A stretch of DNA of 64,000 nt from Citrobacter sp. (GCA_019415335.1 DXKH01000045.1:1-64000); one strand, 5' to 3'; shown: positions 9,511 through 19,226, counted from the first letter of the stretch. Numbers and translations are program-made. Notes: generated from the sequence alone by a model not told the origin.

Positions 9511-10992
9511 ATGAAAAAATCGCTGGTAGCTGCAGGTGTGATCGTCGCACTCGGCGTCGTCTGGACGGGCGGTGCATGGTACACAGGTAAAAAGCTGGAA
9601 ACCCATCTGGCTGAGATGGTCAACCAGGCCAATGCGCAGATTAAACTCACCGCGCCGGAAGCAAACGTGGAACTCGCTTATCAGAACTATCAGCGTGGCG
9701 TTTTCAGCAGCCAGTTACAGTTGGTGCTTAAGCCGGTGGCCGGAAAAGAGAATCCCTGGCTGAAAGCTGGTCAAAGCGTGGTGCTTGACGAATCCGTCGA
9801 TCACGGCCCCTTCCCGTTCGCCCAACTGAAAACCTTTAATCTTCTGCCGTCGATGGCCTCGGTAAAGACAACCCTGGTCAATAACGACGTCAGCAAACCG
9901 CTCTTTGAGATGGCGAAAGGTGAAACCCCTTTTGAGATCAACTCGCGCATTAGTTATAGCGGCGATACCCGTTCTGCCATGTCGCTGAAACCGCTGAACT
10001 ACGAAAAAGAGGCGGAGAAAGTCGCATTCAGCGGCGGCGAATTCATCTTCAATGCGGATAAAGAAGGCAAAGTAGTTTCCCTTTCCGGTGAAGCGAAGAG
10101 CGGTCTGGTCGATGCGGTGAATGAGTACGATCAGAAAATCCAGCTCTCCTTTAACGACCTGAAAACCGAAGGTTCCAGCACGCTTGCCAGCTTCGGTGAA
10201 CGCGTTGGCAATCAGAAAGTCACGATTGGGAAAATGGCCCTCGCCGTTGAAGGCAAAGAGATGGCGCTGTTGGAAGGCATGGAGATCAGCGGTAAAACCG
10301 ATCTCGTGGATGACGGTAAAACCATCAACAGCCAACTGGATTACGTCCTGAACAGCCTGAAGGTTCAGAATCAGGATCTGGGGAGCGGCAAGCTGACGTT
10401 GAAAGTCGGTCAGATTGACGGCGCGGCATGGCATCAGTTTAGCCAGCAGTATAACGCCCAGACCCAGGCACTGTTATCGCAGCCGGACGTGGCGAACAAC
10501 CCGGAACTGTATCAGCAGAAAGTGACCGAAGCCTTCTTCGGCGCGCTGCCGCTGCTGATGAAAGGTGAACCGGTGATCACCGTTGCGCCGCTAAGCTGGA
10601 AAAACGCCAAAGGCGAAACGGCGCTGAATTTATCCCTGTTCCTGAAGGATCCGGCCGCTGCGCAGGGCGAGCCGCAGACGCTGGCCGACGAAGTCGACCG
10701 TTCGGTGAAATCGCTCGACGGTAAGCTGTCGATTCCGGTGGATATGGCCGTTGAGTTTATGACTCAGGTCGCCCGTCTGGAAGGTTATCAACAAGATGAA
10801 GCCGCTAAACTTGCCAACCAGCAAGTGAAAGGCCTGGCCGCGATGGGACAAATGTTCCGCATTACCACCCTTGAGGACAACACCATTGGCACCAGCCTGC
10901 AGTACGCTAATGGTCAGGTAACCTTAAACGGCAAGAAGATGCCGCTGGAAGAGTTTGTCGGAATGTTCGGCATGGTTCTGCCTCAGCAGTAA
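9511..10992 (+). CDS. ydgA: YdgA, DUF945 family protein
   Basis: A 493-residue protein beginning with MKKSLVAAGVIVALGVVWTG, a signal anchor or uncleaved signal followed by a long soluble domain, so it is probably inner-membrane anchored and periplasmic. It belongs to the DUF945 family; the E. coli protein has been found in the inner membrane, but its role is unknown. The start at 9511 is preferred to the open frame upstream, which would run through the terminator hairpin. It is followed by a terminator shared with the convergent malI. Confidence 0.85.
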   Translation: MKKSLVAAGVIVALGVVWTGGAWYTGKKLETHLAEMVNQANAQIKLTAPEANVELAYQNYQRGVFSSQLQLVLKPVAGKENPWLKAGQSVVLDESVDHGPFPFAQLKTFNLLPSMASVKTTLVNNDVSKPLFEMAKGETPFEINSRISYSGDTRSAMSLKPLNYEKEAEKVAFSGGEFIFNADKEGKVVSLSGEAKSGLVDAVNEYDQKIQLSFNDLKTEGSSTLASFGERVGNQKVTIGKMALAVEGKEMALLEGMEISGKTDLVDDGKTINSQLDYVLNSLKVQNQDLGSGKLTLKVGQIDGAAWHQFSQQYNAQTQALLSQPDVANNPELYQQKVTEAFFGALPLLMKGEPVITVAPLSWKNAKGETALNLSLFLKDPAAAQGEPQTLADEVDRSVKSLDGKLSIPVDMAVEFMTQVARLEGYQQDEAAKLANQQVKGLAAMGQMFRITTLEDNTIGTSLQYANGQVTLNGKKMPLEEFVGMFGMVLPQQ

Positions 10993-10999
10993 TCGTCAG

Positions 11000-11019
11000 A
11001 ACCCCTCTGCGGAGGGGTT
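11000..11019. terminator. hairpin terminator between ydgA and malI
   Basis: AACCCCTC and GAGGGGTT form an 8-bp stem with a TGCG loop; TTT follows on the plus strand. It lies between two convergent genes and touches the malI stop, so it probably serves ydgA mainly and may act in both directions. Confidence 0.75.
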
Positions 11020-12047
11020 TATTCTTGCACCACCAGTCGCGCAGACAACGTCTGACTGCGGGAGTAACTCTCTTCGTGCGCGACGCGTTGCAGGATGCGT
11101 TCCGCCAGGCTGTATCCCATTTCCCGCGCCGGCATTGTCGCCCAGACAATCGGCAGATCGTCCAGAGCGTTTTCCGCCACGTCAGCAAACGCCCCTAACG
11201 AGACCTGTTGCTCAAAGTAGCGATCAACCCCCACTTCACCGCTCTGTCGCCCTGCCCGCATCAGACCAAACCACGCGCCCATCGCAATGGTTTCGTTGTA
11301 GCACACCACGGCGCTGATGGTCGGATTGCGCCGCAGTAACGCACCGATCGCCTCGGCGGCCTGCTTTTGGCTGGAGGCGCATTCCATCACCCAGTCACTG
11401 TGAAACGGTAAGCCGTATTTCAGCAGCGTCGCACAATAGCCGCCGACGCGTTCCGCACGAGTTAATGAAGAACTCTGCCCGCCCAGCCATGCGATGCGCT
11501 GATGACCGTGACGAATCAGATGTTCGGTCAACAGTTGTGCGGCCTGCATATTGTCCGGACGCACGGTATCCACGTCGTCCAGATAGCTGGCCCGCGAGGC
11601 AAAAACTACCGGAATGCCCTTTTCTTCCGCCATCAGGCGCAAGTCATCGCTACTGCCAGCCGCCCCGGCGATCACCACGCCGTCAACGCCCTGATTCAGT
11701 AGCATGGCAAAGCGTTGCGTCAGTTGTTCACCATCCTGACCGCCATGCAGCAAAAACACCATCCGGCCCTGAGCTTCCAGCGCTTCTGTCAGGCCCGCCG
11801 TCAGCTCCGCATAAAACTGCGCCGACAGATCGCGGACAATCAGTCCAATCACCCCACTCTGGCCACCCCGTAGTGCCGAGGCCTGACGGTTACGCACAAA
11901 ACCCAACTGTTCGATCGCCGCATTCACCCGTTCACCGGTGGCAGTGGAAATACGGCCCTTACCACTGAGCACCAGTGAAACCGTACTGACGGAGACGCCT
12001 GCCGCCAGTGCGACATCGTGAATAGTGATTTTTTTGGCTATGGCCAT
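11019..12047 (-). CDS. malI: MalI, LacI-family repressor of malXY
   Basis: A 342-residue LacI/GalR repressor. The N-terminal helix-turn-helix reads TIHDVALAAGVSVSTVSLVL, followed by the hinge and a periplasmic-binding-protein-like effector domain. In E. coli it represses itself and malXY; the true inducer is not known. It is divergent from malX, and the gap between them contains two copies of a palindromic operator, one near each gene. Length and N-terminus match E. coli, while the last 60 residues are more diverged. Confidence 0.95.
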   Translation of the reverse strand: MAIAKKITIHDVALAAGVSVSTVSLVLSGKGRISTATGERVNAAIEQLGFVRNRQASALRGGQSGVIGLIVRDLSAQFYAELTAGLTEALEAQGRMVFLLHGGQDGEQLTQRFAMLLNQGVDGVVIAGAAGSSDDLRLMAEEKGIPVVFASRASYLDDVDTVRPDNMQAAQLLTEHLIRHGHQRIAWLGGQSSSLTRAERVGGYCATLLKYGLPFHSDWVMECASSQKQAAEAIGALLRRNPTISAVVCYNETIAMGAWFGLMRAGRQSGEVGVDRYFEQQVSLGAFADVAENALDDLPIVWATMPAREMGYSLAERILQRVAHEESYSRSQTLSARLVVQE

Positions 12048-12077
12048 AACAACGCCAGACTCCCTGATAATGTGACA

Positions 12078-12093
12078 GATAAAACGTTTTACC
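12078..12093. promoter_or_regulatory. MalI operator, malI-proximal
   Basis: GATAAAACGTTTTACC differs from a perfect palindrome only at one outer base. It lies 31 bp upstream of the malI start codon, placed for autorepression. It is the sister copy of the site at 12157-12172. Confidence 0.85.
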
Positions 12094-12156
12094 TATTACC
12101 TCTATTTATACGCGTTAACATCCGCTGATAATGTGATTTTCGCCGCACTAAAAAGT

Positions 12157-12172
12157 GATAAAACGTTTTATC
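12157..12172. promoter_or_regulatory. MalI operator, malX-proximal
   Basis: GATAAAACGTTTTATC is a perfect 16-bp palindrome, the known MalI target sequence. It lies 51 bp upstream of the malX start. A TGTGA half-site at 12132-12136 upstream of it could contribute to CRP binding, but the second half is poor. Confidence 0.9.
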
Positions 12173-12223
12173 TTCTTGATCAAATTTTCTCATTACCCAT
12201 GGATTTGCACAAGGAGTCGTTAG

Positions 12224-13816
12224 ATGACGGCGAAGACAACACCAAAAATTACGTTGTGGGAGTTTTTCCAGCAGTTAGGGAAAACGTTTATGTTACCCGT
12301 GGCACTGCTTTCGTTTTGCGGGATTATGCTCGGGATTGGCAGTTCGTTAAGCAGTCATGATGTGATCACCCTGCTCCCTGCATTAGGTAACCCGGTGCTA
12401 CAGGCCATCTTTACCTGGATGAGCAAAGTTGGCTCCTTCGCCTTCAGTTTCCTGCCCGTGATGTTCTGTATTGCTATCCCGCTAGGACTGGCGCGCGAAA
12501 ACAAAGGCGTTGCGGCGTTTGCCGGTTTTGTCGGTTACGCGGTAATGAACCTCGCCGTCAACTTCTGGCTGACCGCGAAAGGCATTCTGCCAACCACCGA
12601 TGCGGCCGTCCTGAAAGCCAACAACATCCAGAATATCCTTGGCATTCAGTCAATTGACACCGGGATCCTCGGCGCAGTCATCGCCGGTATCATCGTCTGG
12701 ATGCTACACGAGCGTTTTCATAACATCCGCCTGCCGGATGCGCTGGCGTTCTTTGGTGGCACCCGCTTTGTCCCTATCGTCTCTTCGGTGGTGATGGGGC
12801 TGGTTGGTCTGGTGATCCCTCTGGTGTGGCCGGTTTTCGCAATGGGGATCAGCGGCCTGGGCCATATGATCAACAGCGCGGGTGATTTTGGTCCGATGCT
12901 GTTTGGTACCGGTGAACGCCTGCTGCTGCCGTTTGGTTTGCATCACATTCTGGTGGCGCTGATTCGCTTTACCGACGCCGGCGGCACCCAGGAAGTGTGC
13001 GGTCATTCGGTGAGCGGCGCACTGACCATTTTCCAGGCACAACTGAGTTGCCCGACCACCCAGGGCTTCTCGGAAAGCGCCACCCGTTTCCTGTCACAGG
13101 GTAAAATGCCGGCATTCCTCGGCGGCTTACCGGGTGCGGCGTTAGCGATGTACCACTGTGCGCGTCCGGAGAACCGTCACAAGATCAAAGGGCTGCTGAT
13201 CTCAGGTCTGATTGCCTGTGTTGTTGGCGGCACGACGGAACCGCTGGAGTTCCTGTTCCTGTTTGTCGCTCCAGTGCTGTATGTCATTCACGCATTGCTG
13301 ACCGGCCTGGGCTTTACCATGATGTCGGTTCTGGGCGTGACGATCGGTAACACCGACGGCAATATTATCGACTTTGTGGTGTTCGGGATCCTGCACGGGT
13401 TATCCACCAAGTGGTATCTGGTCCCGGTTGTGGCAGCGGTCTGGTTCGTGGTGTATTACGCCATCTTCCGCTTCGCCATCACTCGCTTTAACCTTAAAAC
13501 GCCGGGTCGCGACAGCGAAATCGCCAGTTCAATCGAAAAAGCCGTTTCCGGTACACCAGGGAAATCAGGTTACAACGTTCCTGCTATTCTGGCCGCGCTG
13601 GGCGGTGCCGATAATATCGTCAGTCTGGATAACTGCATTACTCGCCTGCGTCTTTCCGTTAAAGATATGTCGCAGGTCGATGTGCAGGCACTGAAGGACA
13701 ATCGCGCTATCGGCGTCGTGCAGTTGAATCAACATAACCTGCAGGTGGTGATTGGCCCACAGGTCCAGTCGGTTAAAGACGAAATGGCAGGCCTGATGAA
13801 CACGGTTCAGGCATAA
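12224..13816 (+). CDS. malX: MalX, PTS glucose/maltose-type EIICB
   Basis: A 530-residue phosphotransferase permease. The N-terminal EIIC domain has about ten membrane segments and the typical GTTEPLEFLF motif; the C-terminal EIIB domain carries the phosphorylated Cys471 in SLDNCITRLRL. E. coli MalX can transport glucose and maltose, but its natural substrate is unknown. AAGGAG at 12211-12216 supports the start. It forms an operon with malY (10 nt gap), repressed by MalI. Confidence 0.96.
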   Translation: MTAKTTPKITLWEFFQQLGKTFMLPVALLSFCGIMLGIGSSLSSHDVITLLPALGNPVLQAIFTWMSKVGSFAFSFLPVMFCIAIPLGLARENKGVAAFAGFVGYAVMNLAVNFWLTAKGILPTTDAAVLKANNIQNILGIQSIDTGILGAVIAGIIVWMLHERFHNIRLPDALAFFGGTRFVPIVSSVVMGLVGLVIPLVWPVFAMGISGLGHMINSAGDFGPMLFGTGERLLLPFGLHHILVALIRFTDAGGTQEVCGHSVSGALTIFQAQLSCPTTQGFSESATRFLSQGKMPAFLGGLPGAALAMYHCARPENRHKIKGLLISGLIACVVGGTTEPLEFLFLFVAPVLYVIHALLTGLGFTMMSVLGVTIGNTDGNIIDFVVFGILHGLSTKWYLVPVVAAVWFVVYYAIFRFAITRFNLKTPGRDSEIASSIEKAVSGTPGKSGYNVPAILAALGGADNIVSLDNCITRLRLSVKDMSQVDVQALKDNRAIGVVQLNQHNLQVVIGPQVQSVKDEMAGLMNTVQA

Positions 13817-13826
13817 GGACACGCGC

Positions 13827-14999
13827 ATGTTTGATTTTTCACAGGTTGTCGACCGTCACGGTACGTGGTGCACGCAGTGGGATTACGTGGCTGACCGTTT
13901 CGGCACCGCCGACCTGCTACCCTTTACCATCTCTGATATGGATTTCGCGACGGCCCCCTGCATTCTGGAGGCGCTGAACCAGCGCCTCACCCACGGTGTG
14001 CTGGGCTACAGTCGCTGGAAGAATGATGAGTTTCTCGGCGCGATCGCCCACTGGTTTGCCCGCCGTCACAACACGGTTATTGATACTCAAACGCTGGTGT
14101 ATGGCCCTTCCGTGATCTACATGGTGTCACAACTCATCCGCCAGTGGTCTTCTGTCGGTGACGGCGTGGTGCTCCATACCCCGGCCTATGACGCGTTCTA
14201 TAAAGCTATCGAAGGCAATCAGCGCCATGTTGTCCCGGTGGCGCTGGAACAGCGCAATGGCAACTGGCATTGCTATATGGAGAAACTGGATGCGGCGCTG
14301 GCCCGCCCGGAAAGTAAAATTCTGCTGCTGTGCAGTCCGCATAACCCGACCGGTAAAGTCTGGAGGCGCGAGGAGCTGGAAGCAATGTCGGAATGCTGCC
14401 AGCGTCACGGTGTGCGGGTAATATCTGATGAAATTCATATGGATATGGTCTGGGGTGAACAACCGCATATCCCCTGGAGCAACGTGGCGCGTGACAGTTG
14501 GGCGCTGTTCACCTCCGGATCCAAAAGCTTCAATATTCCGGCGCTGACCGGCGCTTACGGGATGATTGAAGACGCTGACAGTCGTGATGCATATCTCAAC
14601 GCGCTGAAAGGTCGCGACGGTCTGTCCTCTCCCGCCGTGCTGGCGCTGACCGCACATATTGCCGCCTATGAACAGGGCGCGCCGTGGCTGGACGCGCTGC
14701 GAACGTATCTCCGGGATAATCTACGCTACATTGCGGATACGCTGAACGAAGCCTTTCCTGAACTCAACTGGCCGGTGCCGCAGTCGACTTATCTGGCGTG
14801 GATCAACCTGCGGGCGTTGAACATTGACGATAGATCATTACAAAATGCGCTGATTCAGCAGGAAAAAATCGCCATTATGCCCGGCTATACCTACGGCGAT
14901 GACGGACGCGGTTTTGTACGGCTGAATGCCGGTTGTCCGCGCTCAAAACTGGAAAAAGGTGTGAACGGATTAATCAACGCGATCCGTTCAGTACGCTAA
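13827..14999 (+). CDS. malY: MalY, PLP-dependent cystathionine beta-lyase
   Basis: A 390-residue fold-type I aminotransferase-like enzyme. The PLP lysine is Lys233 in SGSKSFNIPAL. It cleaves cystathionine to homocysteine, pyruvate and ammonia, and in E. coli it also binds MalT and lowers maltose regulon expression. Second gene of the malXY operon; a long hairpin follows the stop. No missing residues seen. Confidence 0.95.
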   Translation: MFDFSQVVDRHGTWCTQWDYVADRFGTADLLPFTISDMDFATAPCILEALNQRLTHGVLGYSRWKNDEFLGAIAHWFARRHNTVIDTQTLVYGPSVIYMVSQLIRQWSSVGDGVVLHTPAYDAFYKAIEGNQRHVVPVALEQRNGNWHCYMEKLDAALARPESKILLLCSPHNPTGKVWRREELEAMSECCQRHGVRVISDEIHMDMVWGEQPHIPWSNVARDSWALFTSGSKSFNIPALTGAYGMIEDADSRDAYLNALKGRDGLSSPAVLALTAHIAAYEQGAPWLDALRTYLRDNLRYIADTLNEAFPELNWPVPQSTYLAWINLRALNIDDRSLQNALIQQEKIAIMPGYTYGDDGRGFVRLNAGCPRSKLEKGVNGLINAIRSVR

Positions 15000-15002
15000 C
15001 GA

Positions 15003-15044
15003 CTATGTTGCGCAATGGAATTAATCATTGCGCAACATAGCTTT
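15003..15044 (+). terminator. long perfect hairpin after malY
   Basis: A 15-bp perfect inverted repeat (15003-15017 with 15026-15040) has an 8-nt loop GAATTAAT and is followed by CTTTT. It begins 4 bases after the malY stop and is the probable terminator of malXY. The stem is unusually long and AT/GC mixed for a simple terminator. Confidence 0.75.
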
Positions 15045-15103
15045 TCCCCTGCTTTTGTTTTTATAATAGCGCGCACTTTTATCTACGAAAAATGAGTGCG
15101 ACC

Positions 15104-16105
15104 ATGATTGATACTTCCCTGCCGTTAACTGACATTCATCGCCACCTTGATGGTAACATCCGGGCACAAACCATTCTGGATCTTGGCCGCCAGTTCAATT
15201 TGCCCCTCCCCGCGCAAACCCTTGATGCACTGATTCCCCATGTGCAGGTCACTGCCACAGAACCCGATCTCGTGAGCTTTTTGTCGAAACTGGACTGGGG
15301 CGTAAAAGTCTTAGCGTCCCTCGACGCCTGTCGCCGCGTGGCATTTGAAAATATCGAAGACGCTGCGCGTAATGGCCTGCACTACGTTGAGCTGCGTTTT
15401 TCCCCGGGTTACATGGCAATGACGCATCAACTGCCGGTTGCTGGCGTAGTGGAAGCCGTTATTGCCGGTGTGCAAGAAGGCTGCAAAACCTTTGGCGTAC
15501 AGGCGCAACTGATCGGCATCATGAGCCGGACCTTTGGCGAAGCCGCCTGCCTGCAGGAGCTGGAAGCGCTGCTGGCACACCGCGATCGGATCACGGCGCT
15601 CGATCTTGCCGGTGATGAGCTGGGCTTCCCGGGCAGCCTGTTCCTGTCGCACTTCAACCGCGCGCGTGACGCCGGTTGGCACATTACGGTGCACGCCGGT
15701 GAGGCCGCCGGTCCGGAAAGCATCTGGCAGGCCATTCGCGAACTGGGTGCTGAACGCATCGGTCACGGCGTGAAAGCGGTAGAAGATCCGGCGCTAATGG
15801 ATTTCCTCGCGGAACAGCGCATTGGTATTGAATCCTGTCTGACGTCGAATATTCAGACCAGCACCGTGGCATCGTTGTCGGTCCATCCGCTGAAAACGTT
15901 CCTGGGGCATGGCGTCCTCGCCAGCCTGAACACGGATGATCCGGCGGTCCAGGGGGTGGATATTATTCACGAATATACCGTTGCGGCACCGGCAGCAGGA
16001 CTGAGCCGCGAGCAGATTCGTCAGGCACAGATTAACGGGCTGGAAATCGCCTTCCTGAGCGCGGCGGAGAAACAGGCGCTGCGAGAAAAAGTGGCGGCGG
16101 TATAA
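15104..16105 (+). CDS. add: Add, adenosine deaminase
   Basis: A 333-residue zinc hydrolase converting adenosine and deoxyadenosine to inosine and deoxyinosine in purine salvage. Zinc and catalytic motifs are present: HRHLDG (His12 and His14), [10 protein letters not shown] and NTDDP. The start at 15104 is chosen over an ATG 12 bases upstream because it has TGAGTG at a workable distance and gives the E. coli length. A TATAAT at 15062-15067 is a plausible -10 element. It is monocistronic, with hairpins on both sides. Confidence 0.96.
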   Translation: MIDTSLPLTDIHRHLDGNIRAQTILDLGRQFNLPLPAQTLDALIPHVQVTATEPDLVSFLSKLDWGVKVLASLDACRRVAFENIEDAARNGLHYVELRFSPGYMAMTHQLPVAGVVEAVIAGVQEGCKTFGVQAQLIGIMSRTFGEAACLQELEALLAHRDRITALDLAGDELGFPGSLFLSHFNRARDAGWHITVHAGEAAGPESIWQAIRELGAERIGHGVKAVEDPALMDFLAEQRIGIESCLTSNIQTSTVASLSVHPLKTFLGHGVLASLNTDDPAVQGVDIIHEYTVAAPAAGLSREQIRQAQINGLEIAFLSAAEKQALREKVAAV

Positions 16106-16112
16106 CGAAAAG

Positions 16113-16140
16113 AGGCCCGATGTGGTTCATCGGGCCTTTC
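16113..16140. terminator. terminator between add and ydgJ
   Basis: AGGCCCGATG and CATCGGGCCT form a perfect 10-bp stem with a TGGTT loop, with TTC on the plus side and CTTTTC on the minus side. It lies between convergent genes and can serve both. Confidence 0.8.
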
Positions 16141-16145
16141 AGACA

Positions 16146-17186
16146 TCAGGCAAGGCATAACGTCGAACGATGTTTCGCCGACTCAATTCCCAGCTCGATC
16201 AGTTCCATAATCTGGATAGCCTGGCTCGCTGGCACCGGGTTTTCACCGTGACCATTGAGCGCGTCGCGGATCCCGGCATAGTACGCTGGATAATTCCCCG
16301 GCACGGTCAGCCAGGTCTCTTCCACCCGCGTTTCGCCTTCTACACGTGTGACAATGCCATCACGCATATCATAGCCCCAGTCTTCCTGCGGCAGGCGTTC
16401 ACCACTTTTCAGGCGCTCTTCCTGCGGATCCAGACCGTACTTCACATAGCTGCCGCGCGAACCATGCACGATGTAACGTGCCGATTCCGCGGCCGCCAGC
16501 ATCGTACCGTGTAAGATCACCCGACGCTGTGGGTAGGACAGCGTGGCATGGAAGTAGTCCGTTGACTGCGCTCCCGGACGTAACTGAGCTAAATCAACCG
16601 TCATGCTGACAGGCAGACCGAACAGATTGATCGCCTGGTCAAGGAGATGCGGGGCCAGATCGTACCAGATACCGCTCCCCGGTCCCCCTTGCTCACGCCA
16701 GCGATCGCGCACCTGCGGACGAAAGCGGTCGAAATGGGATTCAAAATAGGCGACTTCACCCAGCACACCTTCAGCGAGCATCGCCTTCAGGGTCAAAAAA
16801 TCACTGTCCCAGCGACGATTATGGAAAACAGAAAGCACCCGTCCCAGACTGCGTGCCAGCGCATCCAGTTCACGCGCTTGTGACAGTGTCACGGTAAAAG
16901 GCTTATCCACTACCACATGTTTACCCGCTTCCAGCGCGGCTTTGGCCAGAGGAAAATGAGTATCGTTAGGCGTGGGAATGACGATCAGATCGATATTAGG
17001 GTCGTTAAACAGATGCTTCGGCTCGGAGACAACGGCCACGGAAGGCCAGTCCGCTTTCACTTTCGCTGCATCGCTACTGGAAACGGCCGCCAGTTCCAGT
17101 CCCGGCGTGCCATCAATCAGGGGAGCATGGAATGTTTTACTGGCGTATCCGTAGCCAATCAGTCCTACACGGATGTTGTCACTCAT
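16146..17186 (-). CDS. ydgJ: YdgJ, Gfo/Idh/MocA-family oxidoreductase
   Basis: A 346-residue NAD(P)-dependent oxidoreductase. The Rossmann motif GLIGYGYASKTFH is at the N-terminus and VVDKPFTVT replaces the usual EKP catalytic-lysine motif. The family acts on sugars and inositols; the substrate of YdgJ is not established. GAGAGG precedes the ATG. It appears monocistronic, facing add. Confidence 0.9.
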   Translation of the reverse strand: MSDNIRVGLIGYGYASKTFHAPLIDGTPGLELAAVSSSDAAKVKADWPSVAVVSEPKHLFNDPNIDLIVIPTPNDTHFPLAKAALEAGKHVVVDKPFTVTLSQARELDALARSLGRVLSVFHNRRWDSDFLTLKAMLAEGVLGEVAYFESHFDRFRPQVRDRWREQGGPGSGIWYDLAPHLLDQAINLFGLPVSMTVDLAQLRPGAQSTDYFHATLSYPQRRVILHGTMLAAAESARYIVHGSRGSYVKYGLDPQEERLKSGERLPQEDWGYDMRDGIVTRVEGETRVEETWLTVPGNYPAYYAGIRDALNGHGENPVPASQAIQIMELIELGIESAKHRSTLCLA

Positions 17187-17409
17187 ATATATGCCTCTCG
17201 TTTCAGTCTGTGACTATTTCACACTATCCATGAACCACTCACAATAGTTTAATAACCTCACCACGGAAAAGGTCGTTATTTAACTTAAGTCAAATAAATG
17301 TCACTTTCGCGCGTTTTGTCGCGATAAAGTCACTGAAATCGTTCCCGAAACACTTGCCCGGATAATTATTGCTAAGTAACATCTGCCACCTGTATTTAAG
17401 GATAAATCA

Positions 17410-17553
17410 ATGCATATGTCGTCAGTCATCGATCGTCTTATTGAATTAACAGGTTGGGTGGTTCTTGCGGTCTCCGTGGTCCTCCTTGGCGTCGCTAATC
17501 ATATCGATAATTATCAGCCTCCCGAACCGACCGCCGCTGTTCAGCAGAAATAG
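17410..17553 (+). CDS. blr: Blr, small divisome membrane protein
   Basis: A 47-residue protein with one membrane segment (GWVVLAVSVVLLGVA). It ends HIDNYQPPEP..QQK like E. coli Blr (41 residues), which interacts with division proteins and affects beta-lactam tolerance. The N-terminus differs: E. coli starts at the residue aligned with Ile7-Asp8, but here that codon is ATC, so the start moves to ATG 17410 (AAGGA at 17398-17402, 7 nt gap) or the ATG two codons later. Confidence 0.88.
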   Translation: MHMSSVIDRLIELTGWVVLAVSVVLLGVANHIDNYQPPEPTAAVQQK

Positions 17554-17557
17554 CGTG

Positions 17558-17579
17558 CCAGGCGGCGTATGTCGCCTGG
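17558..17579 (+). terminator. hairpin after blr
   Basis: CCAGGCG and CGCCTGG form a 7-bp stem with an 8-nt loop, starting 5 bases after the blr stop. The T run (CTGTTTT) is offset by several bases, so termination is likely but not certain. The rest of the interval up to 17833 shows no gene. Confidence 0.45.
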
Positions 17580-17833
17580 AAGGTCTGTTTTCCCATGTTG
17601 ATTGCAGAAAGAGCTGTAAAATTATCTGAAAAAGCGGATTGTGCGGGTTCCCGCGCCTGCGCATATTGCCAGCCATGGCGAAGCACGTTACCCTTCGATC
17701 TGGTGTCGTCTGGCACTTAAAACACCACTTAAGAAAATACTTTTTGGCATTTGCCTGCTGGTTCCTGTCGCCGGAAAGGTTTATTTACGTTCACCACTCG
17801 TAGGCTTTATTTTTATAATAGGGATCCCTGTTT

Positions 17834-18049
17834 ATGACTGTTCAGGATTATTTATTAAAATTTCGCAAAATTAGCTCGCTCGAAAGTCTGGAAAAACTGT
17901 TTGACCATCTGCACTACACCCTTACCGACGATCGGGACATTATCAATATGTATCGCGCTGCCGATCACCGTCGCGCGGAACTGGTCTCCGGCGGTCGCCT
18001 TTTTGATGTTGGCCAGGTGCCGAAATCAGTGTGGCGCTACGTTCAATAA
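17834..18049 (+). CDS. cnu: Cnu (YdgT), Hha-family nucleoid modulator
   Basis: A 71-residue protein of the Hha/YmoA family, the same length as E. coli Cnu. Such proteins have no DNA-binding domain of their own but bind H-NS or StpA and strengthen silencing of AT-rich foreign DNA; Cnu also binds the cnb site in oriC. The motif [19 protein letters not shown] is typical. A conserved TATAATAGGGAT precedes the start. Confidence 0.95.
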   Translation: MTVQDYLLKFRKISSLESLEKLFDHLHYTLTDDRDIINMYRAADHRRAELVSGGRLFDVGQVPKSVWRYVQ

Positions 18050-18127
18050 GAAAGTAGCGCTTGCCGGTAAAAGCTATATAATAATCGCCCCAAAAAGAAC
18101 GGTACGTCTGGCATTTCCGGAGATATT

Positions 18128-18568
18128 ATGACCACAACACCGGCACAGCGCATTGGCGGTTGGTTACTGGGCCCACTGGCCTGGCTTTTAGTCGCCTTGT
18201 TGAGTGCGTCGCTGGCTCTGTTTCTGTATGCAACAGCACTCGCCTCTCCCAAAACGTTGGCGACGCTGGCAGAACAAAGTACCGGTAACCTGCTGTTGTG
18301 GGGTGTCTCTTTTCTTACCGCGATCGCCATGTGGTATTACACCCTGTGGTTGACGATTGCGTTCTTTAAGCGCAGACGCAGTGTTCCTAAGCACTATATT
18401 ATCTGGCTACTGGTTTCCGTCTTACTGGCGGTCAAAGCCTTTGCGTTTTCGCCAGTGCCAGATGCACTTGCGGTGCGCCAGTTGCTATTCCCGTTGCTGG
18501 CAGCGGCACTGTTAGTGCCCTATTTCAAGCGCTCGGCACGTGTGAAGACCACCTTTGTGAATCCGTAA
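18128..18568 (+). CDS. ydgK: YdgK, DUF2569 inner membrane protein
   Basis: A 146-residue hydrophobic protein with about four membrane segments (starting with [20 protein letters not shown]), matching the DUF2569 family. E. coli YdgK is about ten residues shorter; the difference is at the C-terminus. GGAGATATT precedes the ATG. It lies just upstream of the rsx operon. Its role is unknown; in some annotations it is linked to rsx only by position. Confidence 0.87.
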   Translation: MTTTPAQRIGGWLLGPLAWLLVALLSASLALFLYATALASPKTLATLAEQSTGNLLLWGVSFLTAIAMWYYTLWLTIAFFKRRRSVPKHYIIWLLVSVLLAVKAFAFSPVPDALAVRQLLFPLLAAALLVPYFKRSARVKTTFVNP

Positions 18569-18644
18569 TAACCTTACAGTTAACCTGTTGTCGCCTGCTG
18601 TAGATTGTCAGATAATAGGCGGCTTTTTTATTTCAGGCCGAAAA

Positions 18645-19226
18645 ATGACTGATTACCTGCTGCTGTTTGTCGGAACTGTACTGGTCAATAACTTTGTACT
18701 GGTTAAGTTTCTGGGCCTTTGTCCCTTTATGGGCGTTTCCAAAAAACTGGAAACCGCGATGGGGATGGGGCTTGCGACCACCTTTGTGATGACGCTGGCC
18801 TCCATTTGCGCCTGGCTGATTGACACCTGGATCCTGATTCCGCTCGATCTCATTTATCTGCGCACGCTGGCCTTTATTCTGGTTATCGCGGTCGTGGTGC
18901 AATTTACCGAAATGGTGGTACGCAAAACCAGCCCGGCGCTCTATCGCTTGTTAGGGATCTTCTTGCCGTTGATCACCACTAACTGTGCGGTTCTTGGTGT
19001 CGCGCTGCTGAATATCAATCTCGGCCATAACTTTTTACAGTCGGCGCTGTACGGTTTTTCCGCCGCCGTCGGCTTCTCGCTGGTGATGGTGCTGTTTGCG
19101 GCGATTCGCGAGCGTCTCGCCGTTGCAGATGTCCCGGCACCGTTTCGCGGTAATGCCATTGCGCTGATTACCGCCGGGTTAATGTCTTTGGCCTTTATGG
19201 GCTTTAGTGGTTTGGTGAAGTTGTAA
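18645..19226 (+). CDS. rsxA: RsxA (RnfA), electron transport complex membrane subunit
   Basis: A 193-residue inner-membrane subunit with about six helices, including [13 protein letters not shown] and [13 protein letters not shown], which carry the conserved cysteines near the [2Fe-2S] site shared with RsxE. The Rsx complex in E. coli reduces the SoxR iron-sulfur clusters and so keeps the soxRS response off; its Rnf relatives couple ferredoxin:NAD electron flow to ion transport. The start MTDYLLLF is chosen by length. First gene of rsxABCDGE-nth; its stop overlaps the rsxB start by one base. Confidence 0.96.
   Translation: MTDYLLLFVGTVLVNNFVLVKFLGLCPFMGVSKKLETAMGMGLATTFVMTLASICAWLIDTWILIPLDLIYLRTLAFILVIAVVVQFTEMVVRKTSPALYRLLGIFLPLITTNCAVLGVALLNINLGHNFLQSALYGFSAAVGFSLVMVLFAAIRERLAVADVPAPFRGNAIALITAGLMSLAFMGFSGLVKL

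Noticed and set aside
18588..18645. Hairpin and T run (AGGCGGCTTTTTTA) just before rsxA as a terminator
   Set aside because: The only stem is 5 bp with a loop of about 20 bases, too weak to call.
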